Shown one piece after another: positions 1 through 7,180 of a DNA stretch of 14,311 nt. Location: assembly GCA_030620065.1 (NCBI GenBank), contig JAUXFJ010000011.1, positions 1 to 14,311 of the forward strand, written 5' to 3'. Both the position numbers and the translations under genes were made by a program. The first letter of the stretch is position 1, and each line of letters opens with the position of its first letter. This DNA is from Anaerolineaceae bacterium (GTDB taxonomy: Bacteria; Chloroflexota; Anaerolineae; Anaerolineales; Anaerolineaceae). The notes under the pieces are model-generated. The model ran no database searches. It had not been told where the DNA came from and was given only the letters and a program-made list of their open reading frames with translations.

Positions 1-19
1 GAGCGTAGGGGATATAAAA

Positions 20-50
20 ACCCGAAGGGATTTTCGGGTCTTTTTTCTTT
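20..50 (+). terminator. Rho-independent terminator, possibly bidirectional
   Basis: A 7-bp perfect stem (ACCCGAA at 20-26 pairing with TTCGGGT at 33-39) with a 6-nt loop is followed on the plus strand by a run of T broken by single bases (41-50). This is a textbook intrinsic terminator for a plus-strand transcript entering from outside the window. Read on the minus strand, the same hairpin is followed by about four T, so it may also stop the leftward transcripts coming from the amidohydrolase and integrase remains. The ~195 bases between it and the integrase remnant (51-245) show no gene I can recognise. Confidence 0.75.
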
Positions 51-245
51 TATTATTGGATGGTTGAGATTTTCCTTGTTCTCAAGAGATGATTCTTACA
101 ACCCATATCCGATTTTTCTTTGCCTGGAGGCTATGTCGCCATTGAAGGGTTACATTAAGCAAAATGGGATCTGGGGGTAGTCCGAAGTGAGAGGCCGAAG
201 TCCAATCGGATTAGGTTGAGATAATCATAGCATAAAACATTTTCA

Positions 246-398
246 TCAAAGATTCAACCGTTTCACAACAGCCTGCATTTCATCATCGGTAATGCCGAGA
301 TACCGCTTGGTGTAGGCAATACTGGCATGGTTCAACTTGTACATGATCAAAGCCAGATCCACACCTTGCAAACGGGCATGATATCCCCAGGTATTTCT
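246..398 (-). pseudogene. Tyrosine integrase/recombinase, C-terminal remnant
   Basis: In the minus frame ending with TGA at 246-248, about 50 codons read as the end of a phage-type tyrosine recombinase. From N to C there is an Arg of the HxxR box in the context WVRNTWGYHA, then KLNHAS carrying the second active-site His, then TKRYLGIT carrying the catalytic Tyr. That Tyr lies exactly nine residues after the His, as in this family, and the tail DDEMQAVVKRLNL resembles normal integrase ends. The first His of HxxR is replaced by Pro, and everything upstream of about position 400 belongs to another gene, so the arm-binding, core-binding and most catalytic parts are missing. The frame is open only to a stop at 429-431. 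It overlaps, in a different frame, the aberrant tail of the amidohydrolase. It is a relic of an integrated element and cannot be an active enzyme. Confidence 0.8.
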
Positions 399-1194
399 CA
401 CCCAGGGGAATCTTGTCTCGCACACCGCTCACAACGGCAATATATGCAATACCCTTCTCTGCCATCACCGCGGCGTCTTCGTCGTCAAAGAAACGGGCGT
501 GTTCCAATGAGTCCACATCAGCAGCAATAGCCATCTTTGTAGAAGGCGGATGTAGGACATGACAGGTGACCTTTCGTCCATGGCGGTGGGCTTCATCCAC
601 TGCGGCGTCGATCTCCCCCTGCGTCCATTCCCTGCTATTGATACCCAGTTTGATACAATCAGCCCCAGCTGCAATCTGGCGGCGAACTTCTGTGCGAACA
701 TTATCCACACCATCCGCGGTTACAACAATCGTACACCCTGGATGGGCACCACCAGTAGGCTCAATAATCTGACCAGCGATACATAAACGAGGTCCCTGAA
801 TCCAGCCCTTTTCGATTGCCTGGCGCAATTCAAAAACCGTGTTTCCAACTGCCCCCAGGTCGCGCACCGTTGTCTGTCCCACCAGCAAAGCCTCCTTGAG
901 CCGCGACACCGCACTCAAGGCGATCATCGTATCAGAATAAGGAGGTTTATCGCTTCGGGCGGTTTCGCTATGAAAGTAATATTGCCAGGTGCAGTGCGTG
1001 TGCAGGTCAATCAGGCCCGGTAGAACAGTTCGCCCACCCAGATCGATAACCTCAATATCGTCAGTAATCGATATTTCAGCTGTTGGATCAATGGACTCTA
1101 TGTTTTCATCGGAAATGGTTATCGTTGCATTGGGGAATGGGTCTTGCCCTGTGCCGTCAATGAGATATCCATTTGTTAATACTTTTTTCTTCAT
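283..1194 (-). pseudogene. Metal-dependent amidohydrolase, C-terminally truncated
   Basis: The N-terminal two thirds is a clear amidohydrolase-superfamily enzyme of the imidazolonepropionase/prolidase-like type. It has a small N-terminal beta domain ending in GGRTVLPGLIDLHTH, with metal ligands H65 and H67, the carboxylated lysine K182 in DCIKLG, H212 in CHV and H232 in SLEHA. These line the TIM barrel that hydrolyses amide or ester bonds in small molecules. Such proteins normally have about 400 residues and a final metal-binding Asp near residue 300-320. Here the reading frame leaves the family at about residue 260-265 (positions ~400-420) and continues as 40 nonsense residues read out of frame through an integrase remnant. 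The final Asp and the C-terminal strands are lost, so the product is very probably inactive. It starts 19 bp after the oxidoreductase gene with only a weak ribosome binding site, suggesting they once shared a transcript. The substrate cannot be predicted. Confidence 0.8.
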
Positions 1195-1213
1195 CTAAAC
1201 ACCAAATTCATCT

Positions 1214-2254
1214 CTAAGTTAGTTGATCCAAGTCTTTACCTACCCAGTAAACCTCGTTATCTTCAGCAGATTTATAAGCGCCGAAAACTAGTTCCATGGT
1301 CTTCAAGGTTTCAGTTCCGCTGGTTTCAAACGCATCGCCAGAGATCATACAATCAACAAAATGCTGTTGGGCACCAAGGTATCCTAGAAGCTCCCCTTCT
1401 TCTGGAAATTGAATTGTCTCTTCACAATCATCCATTACCAGGTGCAACAAGCCATTTTTCTCAAGGAGCAGGGTTCCTTTTTCGGCTGCAATGCAATATT
1501 CTCCCCAAGATGCGTATTGATCGTATCTTCTAGGCGGTATTGATGCCCAAGACATATCCACAAGAGCCTGAACACCTTCCAACTGGACCGTGAGGGAGGC
1601 AATATCCTCGCCAATTATTCCCTCACCTACCTGGTTCATGAGTGCGTACAACGACAGCGGTTCTCCAAATAAATATCGCAGGGTATCCAAGGAATGTACA
1701 CCTAATTCATAAGTAATCAACCTTGGCATTTTTGAGAACAAGTTGCCTTGACCACCAGTGTTAAATTTGGGCAAAGTCATTCGAGCGTGATAGGAGAAAT
1801 TGGCATGGAAAGGCGACCCCATTTTTCCGATGGAAATTATCTCTTTCATCTTTCGGAACCAGGGTTGGAAGCGGCCATTTTCATTGACCATAAAGCGCAC
1901 ACCCGCAGAAGAACAAATGTCGATCATTTTGTATAATTCCTGGAGCGTATCCGCAATCGGTTTTTGACATAAAACGTGCAAACCTCTCTTGGCAGCTTCC
2001 TTGATCATCTCCAGATGAACGACTGGTGGGGTGGAAATATCAACAAAATTAAACTCTTCAGTATCCAACATCTCACGGTAATCGGTATATACCTTTGGAA
2101 TATCAAATTCCGCGGCTCGTCTTCGAGCATTTTCGATATTTCGACTTGAAACTGCAACAATCTCCACATCTGAAATTTGTTTCCAGGCTTCTAGCTGAAA
2201 CCAGGACGCATATCCACAACCAATCAGGACTCCTCGCATTGAATCTTTTGCCAT
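1214..2254 (-). CDS. Gfo/Idh/MocA family NAD(P)-dependent oxidoreductase
   Basis: 346 residues, the normal length for this family of sugar, inositol and amino-sugar dehydrogenases. The N-terminal Rossmann fold begins VLIGCGYAS (about residues 9-17). The dinucleotide-binding domain ends in the signature HVLCQKPIA (97-99 = QKP, a known variant of EKP whose lysine takes part in catalysis). The C-terminal alpha/beta domain carries YELGVHSLDTLRYLFGEP, where H187 corresponds to the usual active-site histidine. Start: the ATG at 2254 is preceded by AAGGA about six bases upstream. The enzyme is expected to be cytoplasmic and to oxidise or reduce a hydroxyl of a sugar or cyclitol; the exact substrate cannot be read from the sequence. 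Upstream, 133 bases separate it from the corrinoid-protein fragment and hold no gene I recognise, only a weak 5-bp hairpin near 2300-2315. It is the only complete gene of the left block. Confidence 0.9.
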   Translation of the reverse strand: MAKDSMRGVLIGCGYASWFQLEAWKQISDVEIVAVSSRNIENARRRAAEFDIPKVYTDYREMLDTEEFNFVDISTPPVVHLEMIKEAAKRGLHVLCQKPIADTLQELYKMIDICSSAGVRFMVNENGRFQPWFRKMKEIISIGKMGSPFHANFSYHARMTLPKFNTGGQGNLFSKMPRLITYELGVHSLDTLRYLFGEPLSLYALMNQVGEGIIGEDIASLTVQLEGVQALVDMSWASIPPRRYDQYASWGEYCIAAEKGTLLLEKNGLLHLVMDDCEETIQFPEEGELLGYLGAQQHFVDCMISGDAFETSGTETLKTMELVFGAYKSAEDNEVYWVGKDLDQLT

Positions 2255-2387
2255 AGTTAATCCTTGTTTTTAGTAGCTTTCTGTACGGGCTTCTAGACCT
2301 GGTTTTTCGACCAGATACAAAGTTATAGGCATGTTCAATACTTCCCAACACTTTATGTATCAGGTAAACAAGCTTTTTCTGGACAAC

Positions 2388-2834
2388 TCAAGCCATCAGT
2401 GATTTTGCCAATGTCACAGCCTGACTGGCATCAGGAGCATACCCATCAGCCCCAATTTTCTGGGCGTATTCAGAGGTTACTGGTGCACCACCGATGATGA
2501 TCTTGATCTGATCACGCAGCCCCGCAGTTTCTAAGGCCTTGATAGCTTCTTCCATTGAAGGTATTGTCGTGGTCAACAGTGCCGAAAGCCCGACAATGTT
2601 TCCACCACTACGAACAGCTTCAATAAATTGCTCTGCGGTGACATCCGTTCCCAGATCATTGATCTCGAATCCAGCACCTTCCAGCATCATCGCCACCAAG
2701 TTCTTGCCAATATCGTGTAGATCGCCTTTGACCGTACCTATGACAACCTTCCCCATCGGTTCAACGCCTATTTCAGCCAACTTTGGTTTCAAGATCCCCA
2801 AAGCAGTCTGCATCGCTCGAGCTGAGATCAGCAT
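2388..2834 (-). pseudogene. Methyltransferase-associated corrinoid protein, N-terminally truncated
   Basis: This is the B12-binding half of an MtbC/MttC-type corrinoid protein, the small methyl carrier that works with anaerobic methyltransferases. Visible are the last helix of the cap (LISARAM...LKPKLAE), the cobalamin motif GDLHDIGKNL with D38, H40 (lower cobalt ligand) and G43, the SALLTTT segment and GGAPVTSEYA. Family members have about 210 residues and a four-helix cap of roughly 80; here only 148 remain and some 65 N-terminal residues are absent. The homology begins right at the ATG, and a TAA stop directly precedes that ATG in frame, with no ribosome binding site upstream, so it was cut rather than started differently. 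No partner methyltransferase gene is visible. I judge it a broken gene, although a free-standing cobalamin domain cannot be excluded. Confidence 0.75.
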
Positions 2835-2947
2835 TTACAGACAAATATATTTCATTTATAGCGTTTTCTGTCTCCGGATCATCAAAGGAATGCCTGTTTG
2901 CTGAATCTGTGTAAGTGTCCTACGAATTGCATCTAATGTATCGTTGA

Positions 2948-2966
2948 CTTGAGGTGTTCACTCAAG
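2948..2966 (+). terminator. Weak hairpin followed by T run
   Basis: A 6-bp stem (CTTGAG/CTCAAG) with a 7-nt loop is followed on the plus strand, after five bases, by eight T (2972-2979). No plus-strand gene precedes it. On the minus strand it lies about 40 bases after the isomerase stop but lacks a following T run, so it could at best be a weak end of the transketolase operon. The rest of 2835-3006 has no recognisable gene. Confidence 0.3.
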
Positions 2967-3006
2967 CCTAATTTTTTTTACATTCAGTTGAATTGGTGCA
3001 TCAGCT

Positions 3007-4410
3007 TTACGAATGGTGGTAATTATCCCAGCCCATATAAGTGGTAAAGGCTTCATCAAGGACTTCCGCGACGCTCCCCATGGTCATGGCAACATGATGT
3101 TCATACCCATTTTTACAGATATACTTCATCAAGGATTGCAAATCTGGCACGTGTGCCACAGCCCGGTGGCCGAAGGTGTCCAGGGGATCATCCGTCAACT
3201 GCCCCTCTCCGATATAGGTTCGGACCAGTCCATGGAGATCATCAGTACTCACCCGTGCAAATGTAATTGGGCCAGCCTGAGCGCGTCCATCCATGGCACC
3301 GTAGGTGTTTTCTTCTCCGAGAGCTGTACCTAGGATGGGTGCGGTTGTTATCTTGATATCAGGAACAAAACTCTTGGCCCAATTTCCACAATGGAACAAG
3401 ACACAGCGGTCGGGATCGTTCGCGTAATTGTTATTCCAATCAACCAGAGCACTTGGAAAACCAGAAGCAAGTTGCAAAGCATACATGGAAACCACACCGG
3501 TAATATCGACTTCACATGCAGATGGTATAAGTTGGTCGCTCATCATGCTCATCAGTGTACAGGCATTGACCCCATAATTTTGCTGGATGGATGTCCAACA
3601 TTGAAGGGCGCTGGCATTCAGATCGTTGGCCTGCATCCAATCTGAAATCACGATTCCCAATTTTGCCATTCGAATGAGATGAGGAGGGGGCACCGAATCA
3701 TGTTTGGCGTAGGCCTTGATTTCGGACAATTTATCCTTTACTCGCGCAGCATCATCAGAGAGCTTTCCAGCAGCACCGAACACTTCTGAAAGATCAATCG
3801 TGGAAACACTAATGCCGTAGGCCTGCAAAATCTTTTCACTGTAGCGCACGGTGTTGAACGCGGTTGGTCTTGCCCCTATGGCCCCGAGACGCGCATTTTT
3901 TAATCCTTTGACCACCCGACAAACACTCACAAATTTCTTGAGATCAACCTGAAAGCTTTCGCTTTTGGGTGAGCTGGTGTGCTGGTGTGTAAGTGTATAC
4001 TCGAATCCATATTGACGAAGATTGTTGCAAACAGAAATTTTTCCACAGAAAGCATCCCGGCGGCGAACCACATCAAATGCTTCTAAATCATCCGGGTATG
4101 CTTGTACTAGAATGGGCACTTTTAAGCCAGAAAGCTTGATCGTATCAGCTATGCCTTTCTCGTCCCCGAAATTGGGCAACACAACCAGAATGCCGTCGAT
4201 CTCATCTTGATGTTTTTTGAACAGATATGCACAAATTTTGGCATGCTCGTAAGTTACCACCGAACCTAATTTTGTGTCGTTTTCACCAACCATGATAGGG
4301 TTGATTTCCAGTTCTTGAAAAAGGGTCTGGATATCCTTTCGGGCTTCCGTGACTAAATGATCTGGAAAAAAATCGCGGTTCCCGAAGATCACACCGAGCG
4401 TTGTTTTCAC
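3007..4410 (-). CDS. L-fucose/L-arabinose isomerase family protein
   Basis: 467 residues starting from GTG. The C-terminal half matches the L-fucose isomerase fold: E300 in ACEVDITG and D324 in LVDWNNN lie exactly 24 residues apart, the spacing of the two acidic metal ligands (Glu337/Asp361) of E. coli FucI, and H438/H439 in GYEHHVAM near the end fits the third ligand. The N-terminal half is the two-domain region typical of FucI/AraA relatives (TLGVIFGNRDFFP, ILVVLPNFGDE). It is shorter than FucI (591) and belongs to the large uncharacterised branch of the family. The expected reaction is Mn-dependent aldose-ketose isomerisation in the cytoplasm. It is the last gene of the operon with transketolase, kinase and dehydrogenase, so the ketose it forms (or uses) is probably the substrate of the kinase. 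Actual sugar unknown; a non-fucose substrate is likely because no fuculose aldolase is nearby. Confidence 0.88.
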   Translation of the reverse strand: MKTTLGVIFGNRDFFPDHLVTEARKDIQTLFQELEINPIMVGENDTKLGSVVTYEHAKICAYLFKKHQDEIDGILVVLPNFGDEKGIADTIKLSGLKVPILVQAYPDDLEAFDVVRRRDAFCGKISVCNNLRQYGFEYTLTHQHTSSPKSESFQVDLKKFVSVCRVVKGLKNARLGAIGARPTAFNTVRYSEKILQAYGISVSTIDLSEVFGAAGKLSDDAARVKDKLSEIKAYAKHDSVPPPHLIRMAKLGIVISDWMQANDLNASALQCWTSIQQNYGVNACTLMSMMSDQLIPSACEVDITGVVSMYALQLASGFPSALVDWNNNYANDPDRCVLFHCGNWAKSFVPDIKITTAPILGTALGEENTYGAMDGRAQAGPITFARVSTDDLHGLVRTYIGEGQLTDDPLDTFGHRAVAHVPDLQSLMKYICKNGYEHHVAMTMGSVAEVLDEAFTTYMGWDNYHHS

Positions 4411-4416
4411 GTCAAA

Positions 4417-4423
4417 CTCCTTT
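4417..4423 (-). promoter_or_regulatory. Ribosome binding site fixing the GTG start of the isomerase
   Basis: On the minus strand AAAGGAG lies six bases before the GTG at 4408-4410 and almost touches the stop codon of the dehydrogenase gene (4425-4427). It supports the GTG as the true start and tight co-translation with the preceding gene. Confidence 0.8.
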
Positions 4424-4424
4424 A

Positions 4425-5702
4425 TTAGTCGATTAATTTCAGTATTTGGTTGAGTTCTAGTACCGTAAAACGATCACGCAGATAGGACGACCAGCGCAAT
4501 GCCTGGGAGACTTGTTCTTCAGCGATTCCGATCTCCAAGGGATCACTCGCCCCCTTAGCCTGGTGAAGTAATGAGACAATTCGCTCTCTTGATGGAACCT
4601 CCGAGGCTATCGCTACAATTTCATCCCAGTTAATCAGGATATTTTTCTTAAGCTGCTGAAAATCCGTTTGACTCATCCCCAAGAATGAGAACCTGCTATC
4701 ATTGATTTGTGGACCAGATTCACCGAAAACGTTTTGGATTCCTGCTGTTTCTTCCGAAATTTGCGGGAGGGCCGCGGCCTGTACCCATCTTTCAACTTCT
4801 TGGTAGGAAAGGCTCCGCAGTTGTTCGTAGATCCCAGAAATCACACCGGTAGCCACGCCCGTTCTGGCGCCATGCAAAGCCACTGGTTTGCCATTTTCTG
4901 GATGAGTCATCTCCCAAAAGTGTGCAAGAGAGTGTTCAGACCCCGCAGCTGGACGGGAGTTTTTTGCCGCTGCCATACAAATACCGGATACGAAAAGACC
5001 TTCCATTAACAGTTGGATATCTTGTTTCGAGTGAGTGCCTATGCCCTTCACGTTGTCGATACACTGCTGCAAAGCGGTCTTTATGGATTGAACGATGCTA
5101 TCATCATAAGGTTCACCCACCAGCAGGTGGGCTAGTTTCCAATCAGCAATCGCCGTATATTTCGCCAACATATCCCCAAAACCAGCTGCCGTCATTGTTT
5201 GTGGAGCCTTCCTAAGCGTGTCTATAGAAACGAAGATCGCTTTGGGTTGTTTTGCTTGCAGTGAGCGTTTAACCTCTTCAACCATAATGGAGGTCGTAAT
5301 GGAGGAATAAGCATCTACAGAGGCTGCCGTGGGAATGCTGATGAATGGCAGCCTGGTTCGGTGGCTTACAAACCGGACGATATCTGTGATGGTGCCAGAA
5401 CCAACCGCAACAACAACCTCTGTTCCAGCTTCTAATGCTATCAGCACATCTAATACGCTCCTGGCGCCAGCATTTATAGGATCACCATTTCCATGCAAAA
5501 CCAATGTGTGCGGTTTTATACTATTTTTCTGAAGCGCTCTTTCTACTCTATTTCCAATCACATTGTAGGTATTATCATCTGCCACAATGACCAGGTGTTG
5601 GTATTTGTTGCGAACAGCATAATCCGTGAACGCATCGATAGCGTGACCACCCATATAGGTATGAATACCAGCGCTTTTAACAATGTCAGAAGTCAAATTC
5701 AT
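4425..5702 (-). CDS. sn-Glycerol-1-phosphate dehydrogenase-like protein (AraM/EgsA family)
   Basis: 425 residues when started at the ATG at 5700-5702, which forms an ATGA overlap with the kinase stop; a start 10 codons earlier would lie inside the kinase gene. The fold is that of iron/zinc polyol dehydrogenases of the GldA/G1PDH group. There is an N-terminal Rossmann-like domain with AVGSGTITDIVRFVS (about 99-113) and IPTAASVDAYSS, then a helical domain with metal ligands D177 (GFGDMLAKYTAIADW), H257 (GSEHSLAH) and H277 (LHGARTGVATG). AraM-type enzymes interconvert dihydroxyacetone phosphate and sn-glycerol 1-phosphate with NAD(P)H and occur in bacterial sugar operons as well as in archaeal lipid synthesis. 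Here the neighbours (kinase, split transketolase, isomerase) suggest a catabolic role on a phosphorylated triose or tetrose rather than lipid formation. The C-terminal ~70 residues are poorly conserved and I cannot interpret them. Substrate uncertain, family sure. Confidence 0.87.
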   Translation of the reverse strand: MNLTSDIVKSAGIHTYMGGHAIDAFTDYAVRNKYQHLVIVADDNTYNVIGNRVERALQKNSIKPHTLVLHGNGDPINAGARSVLDVLIALEAGTEVVVAVGSGTITDIVRFVSHRTRLPFISIPTAASVDAYSSITTSIMVEEVKRSLQAKQPKAIFVSIDTLRKAPQTMTAAGFGDMLAKYTAIADWKLAHLLVGEPYDDSIVQSIKTALQQCIDNVKGIGTHSKQDIQLLMEGLFVSGICMAAAKNSRPAAGSEHSLAHFWEMTHPENGKPVALHGARTGVATGVISGIYEQLRSLSYQEVERWVQAAALPQISEETAGIQNVFGESGPQINDSRFSFLGMSQTDFQQLKKNILINWDEIVAIASEVPSRERIVSLLHQAKGASDPLEIGIAEEQVSQALRWSSYLRDRFTVLELNQILKLID

Positions 5703-7180
5703 CGCAAAACCCGTTCTACAGCTGCTTTCCAATCCGAATATAAATGTTGGGCTTGATCAGGGGGCATTTTAGGGTTATATTCCTTAAAATTTCTAGGAAA
5801 TTTAGACAGGTCTTCCAAAGTTTGTACCTGTCCCTTTCCCAATAATCCGGACAACGCAGCGCCAAGGGCCGAATGCTCAGGTAAGTCGGAGACCCGAACG
5901 GTGATCTGAAGCATGTCTGATACAAATTGCATCAAGAATTGGTTCTGGACCGCACCACCATCGGCGTGGATATATCCCAAATCGATGCCAGCGTCCTCCG
6001 TCATCAAAGCCAAGACATCCAGGATACGATATGCAATGGATTCCAGGGCTGCTCTTACAACGTGACTCTTCGTACTGTGGGGGGTGAGACCAAGGATGGC
6101 AGCTTTGGCTTTTGGCTGCCAATAAGGGGCACTTAGACCCACAAAAGCTGGCACCAGATACACCCCGCCGTTGTCATCAACGGCAAGTGCCAGGTTTTCA
6201 GTTTCAGCGGGATCCTCGATGAGCTTCAATTGGTTCTGCAACCATGTAATTGTGGCTCCTGTGAAATTTGTGATTCCTTCGAATGCATAGGTGGGTTTAC
6301 CGCCATGCACCCACGCAAGCGTTGTCACAATACCGTTTTGGGAGTGTTTCATATCCATACCCAAATTGAGCAGCAAGGAAGAACCCGTCCCAAATGTAAC
6401 TTTTGCAGTACCCGGTTCAAAGCAGCGCTGGGCAAACAATGATGCCTGCGAATCGCCCATTACGCCGTAAATGGGGATCGGGGATGCGAGGGTGCCTTCG
6501 AGATCGGTCTCCCCGAATTGGCCACTGCTTTCCCGTACTTCGGGGAGGGCATAGATTGGTACATCAAATATTTCACAGAGATTTTCATCCCAGGAAAGTG
6601 TATTGATATCAAACAATAAAGTGCGACAGGCGTTGGTAAAGTCAGTTGCAAAGACGCTCCCACCTGTCAAGCGATAGATCAAGTATGCATCGATCGTGCC
6701 GATAAGAGCATCCCCATTTTTTAGTTTTTCCTGGATTTCTGGGTGGTTATCCATCAACCATTTGAGTTTTGACGCTGAAAAATAAGTATCAATAGGCAAG
6801 CCAGTCTTTTGCTGGACGATCGTGTTCTTACCAGCATCTGCTAGTTTTGCACAGATGTCGCTGCCTCGGCGGCACTGCCAGACGATGGCATTGCGCAAGG
6901 GTTGGCCAGTTTGGCGGTCAAACACTAAGATTGTCTCTCTTTGGTTAGTGATACTCAGGAAGATCAAATCGTTTATGCAATCCTGGTTTTGTGCCAACAA
7001 TTTTTGAATGGCCGAGACTGTATTCTGGTAGATTTCTTCGGCATTGTGCTCAACCCAGCCGGGTTGCGGGTAGATCTGCTCATGAAAAAACGAAACTTTA
7101 TCTAGTAAATTCCCCTGGAAGTCAAATAACATTGCTTTGGTTGCAGATGTGCTCTGGTCAATCGCAAGAATTGTACTCAT
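5699..7180 (-). CDS. FGGY-family carbohydrate kinase, glycerol-kinase-like
   Basis: 493 residues from the ATG at 7178-7180. The order of motifs is that of glycerol kinase: AIDQSTSATKAM (ATP phosphate loop), ITNQRET with R81/E82, AIVWQCRR with W101, TGLPIDTYFSASKLKW with Y133, and GDSQASLFAQ with D243. With a constant offset of two these match the glycerol-binding residues Arg83, Glu84, Trp103, Tyr135 and Asp245 of E. coli GlpK, but the next one, Gln246, is a serine here (S244). C-terminal FGGY signatures (HADGGAVQNQFLMQF, SALGAALSG) are present. It should phosphorylate the terminal hydroxyl of a small polyol or ketose; the serine change argues for something other than, or in addition to, glycerol. 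The start is fixed by GAGGAG eight bases upstream and by the ATGA overlap with the transketolase C subunit; a start 10 codons earlier (7210) lacks such support. Confidence 0.92.
   Translation of the reverse strand: MSTILAIDQSTSATKAMLFDFQGNLLDKVSFFHEQIYPQPGWVEHNAEEIYQNTVSAIQKLLAQNQDCINDLIFLSITNQRETILVFDRQTGQPLRNAIVWQCRRGSDICAKLADAGKNTIVQQKTGLPIDTYFSASKLKWLMDNHPEIQEKLKNGDALIGTIDAYLIYRLTGGSVFATDFTNACRTLLFDINTLSWDENLCEIFDVPIYALPEVRESSGQFGETDLEGTLASPIPIYGVMGDSQASLFAQRCFEPGTAKVTFGTGSSLLLNLGMDMKHSQNGIVTTLAWVHGGKPTYAFEGITNFTGATITWLQNQLKLIEDPAETENLALAVDDNGGVYLVPAFVGLSAPYWQPKAKAAILGLTPHSTKSHVVRAALESIAYRILDVLALMTEDAGIDLGYIHADGGAVQNQFLMQFVSDMLQITVRVSDLPEHSALGAALSGLLGKGQVQTLEDLSKFPRNFKEYNPKMPPDQAQHLYSDWKAAVERVLR

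Noticed and set aside
160..215. Repeated CCGAAGT words and a TCCGA/TCGGA pairing left of the integrase remnant, considered as an attachment site
   Set aside because: The repeats are 5-7 bases, irregular, and not matched by a second copy elsewhere that I could find; chance is sufficient.
2539..2904. 121-codon plus-strand frame across the corrinoid gene
   Set aside because: It is a mirror of the corrinoid-protein sequence; the minus-strand peptide has the cobalamin motif.
2835..2960. Short minus-strand frame (about 30 codons, containing AIRRTLTQIQQTGIP) before the corrinoid fragment
   Set aside because: The composition looks protein-like and it could be the end of a lost gene, but I recognise no family and the frame is too short to support.
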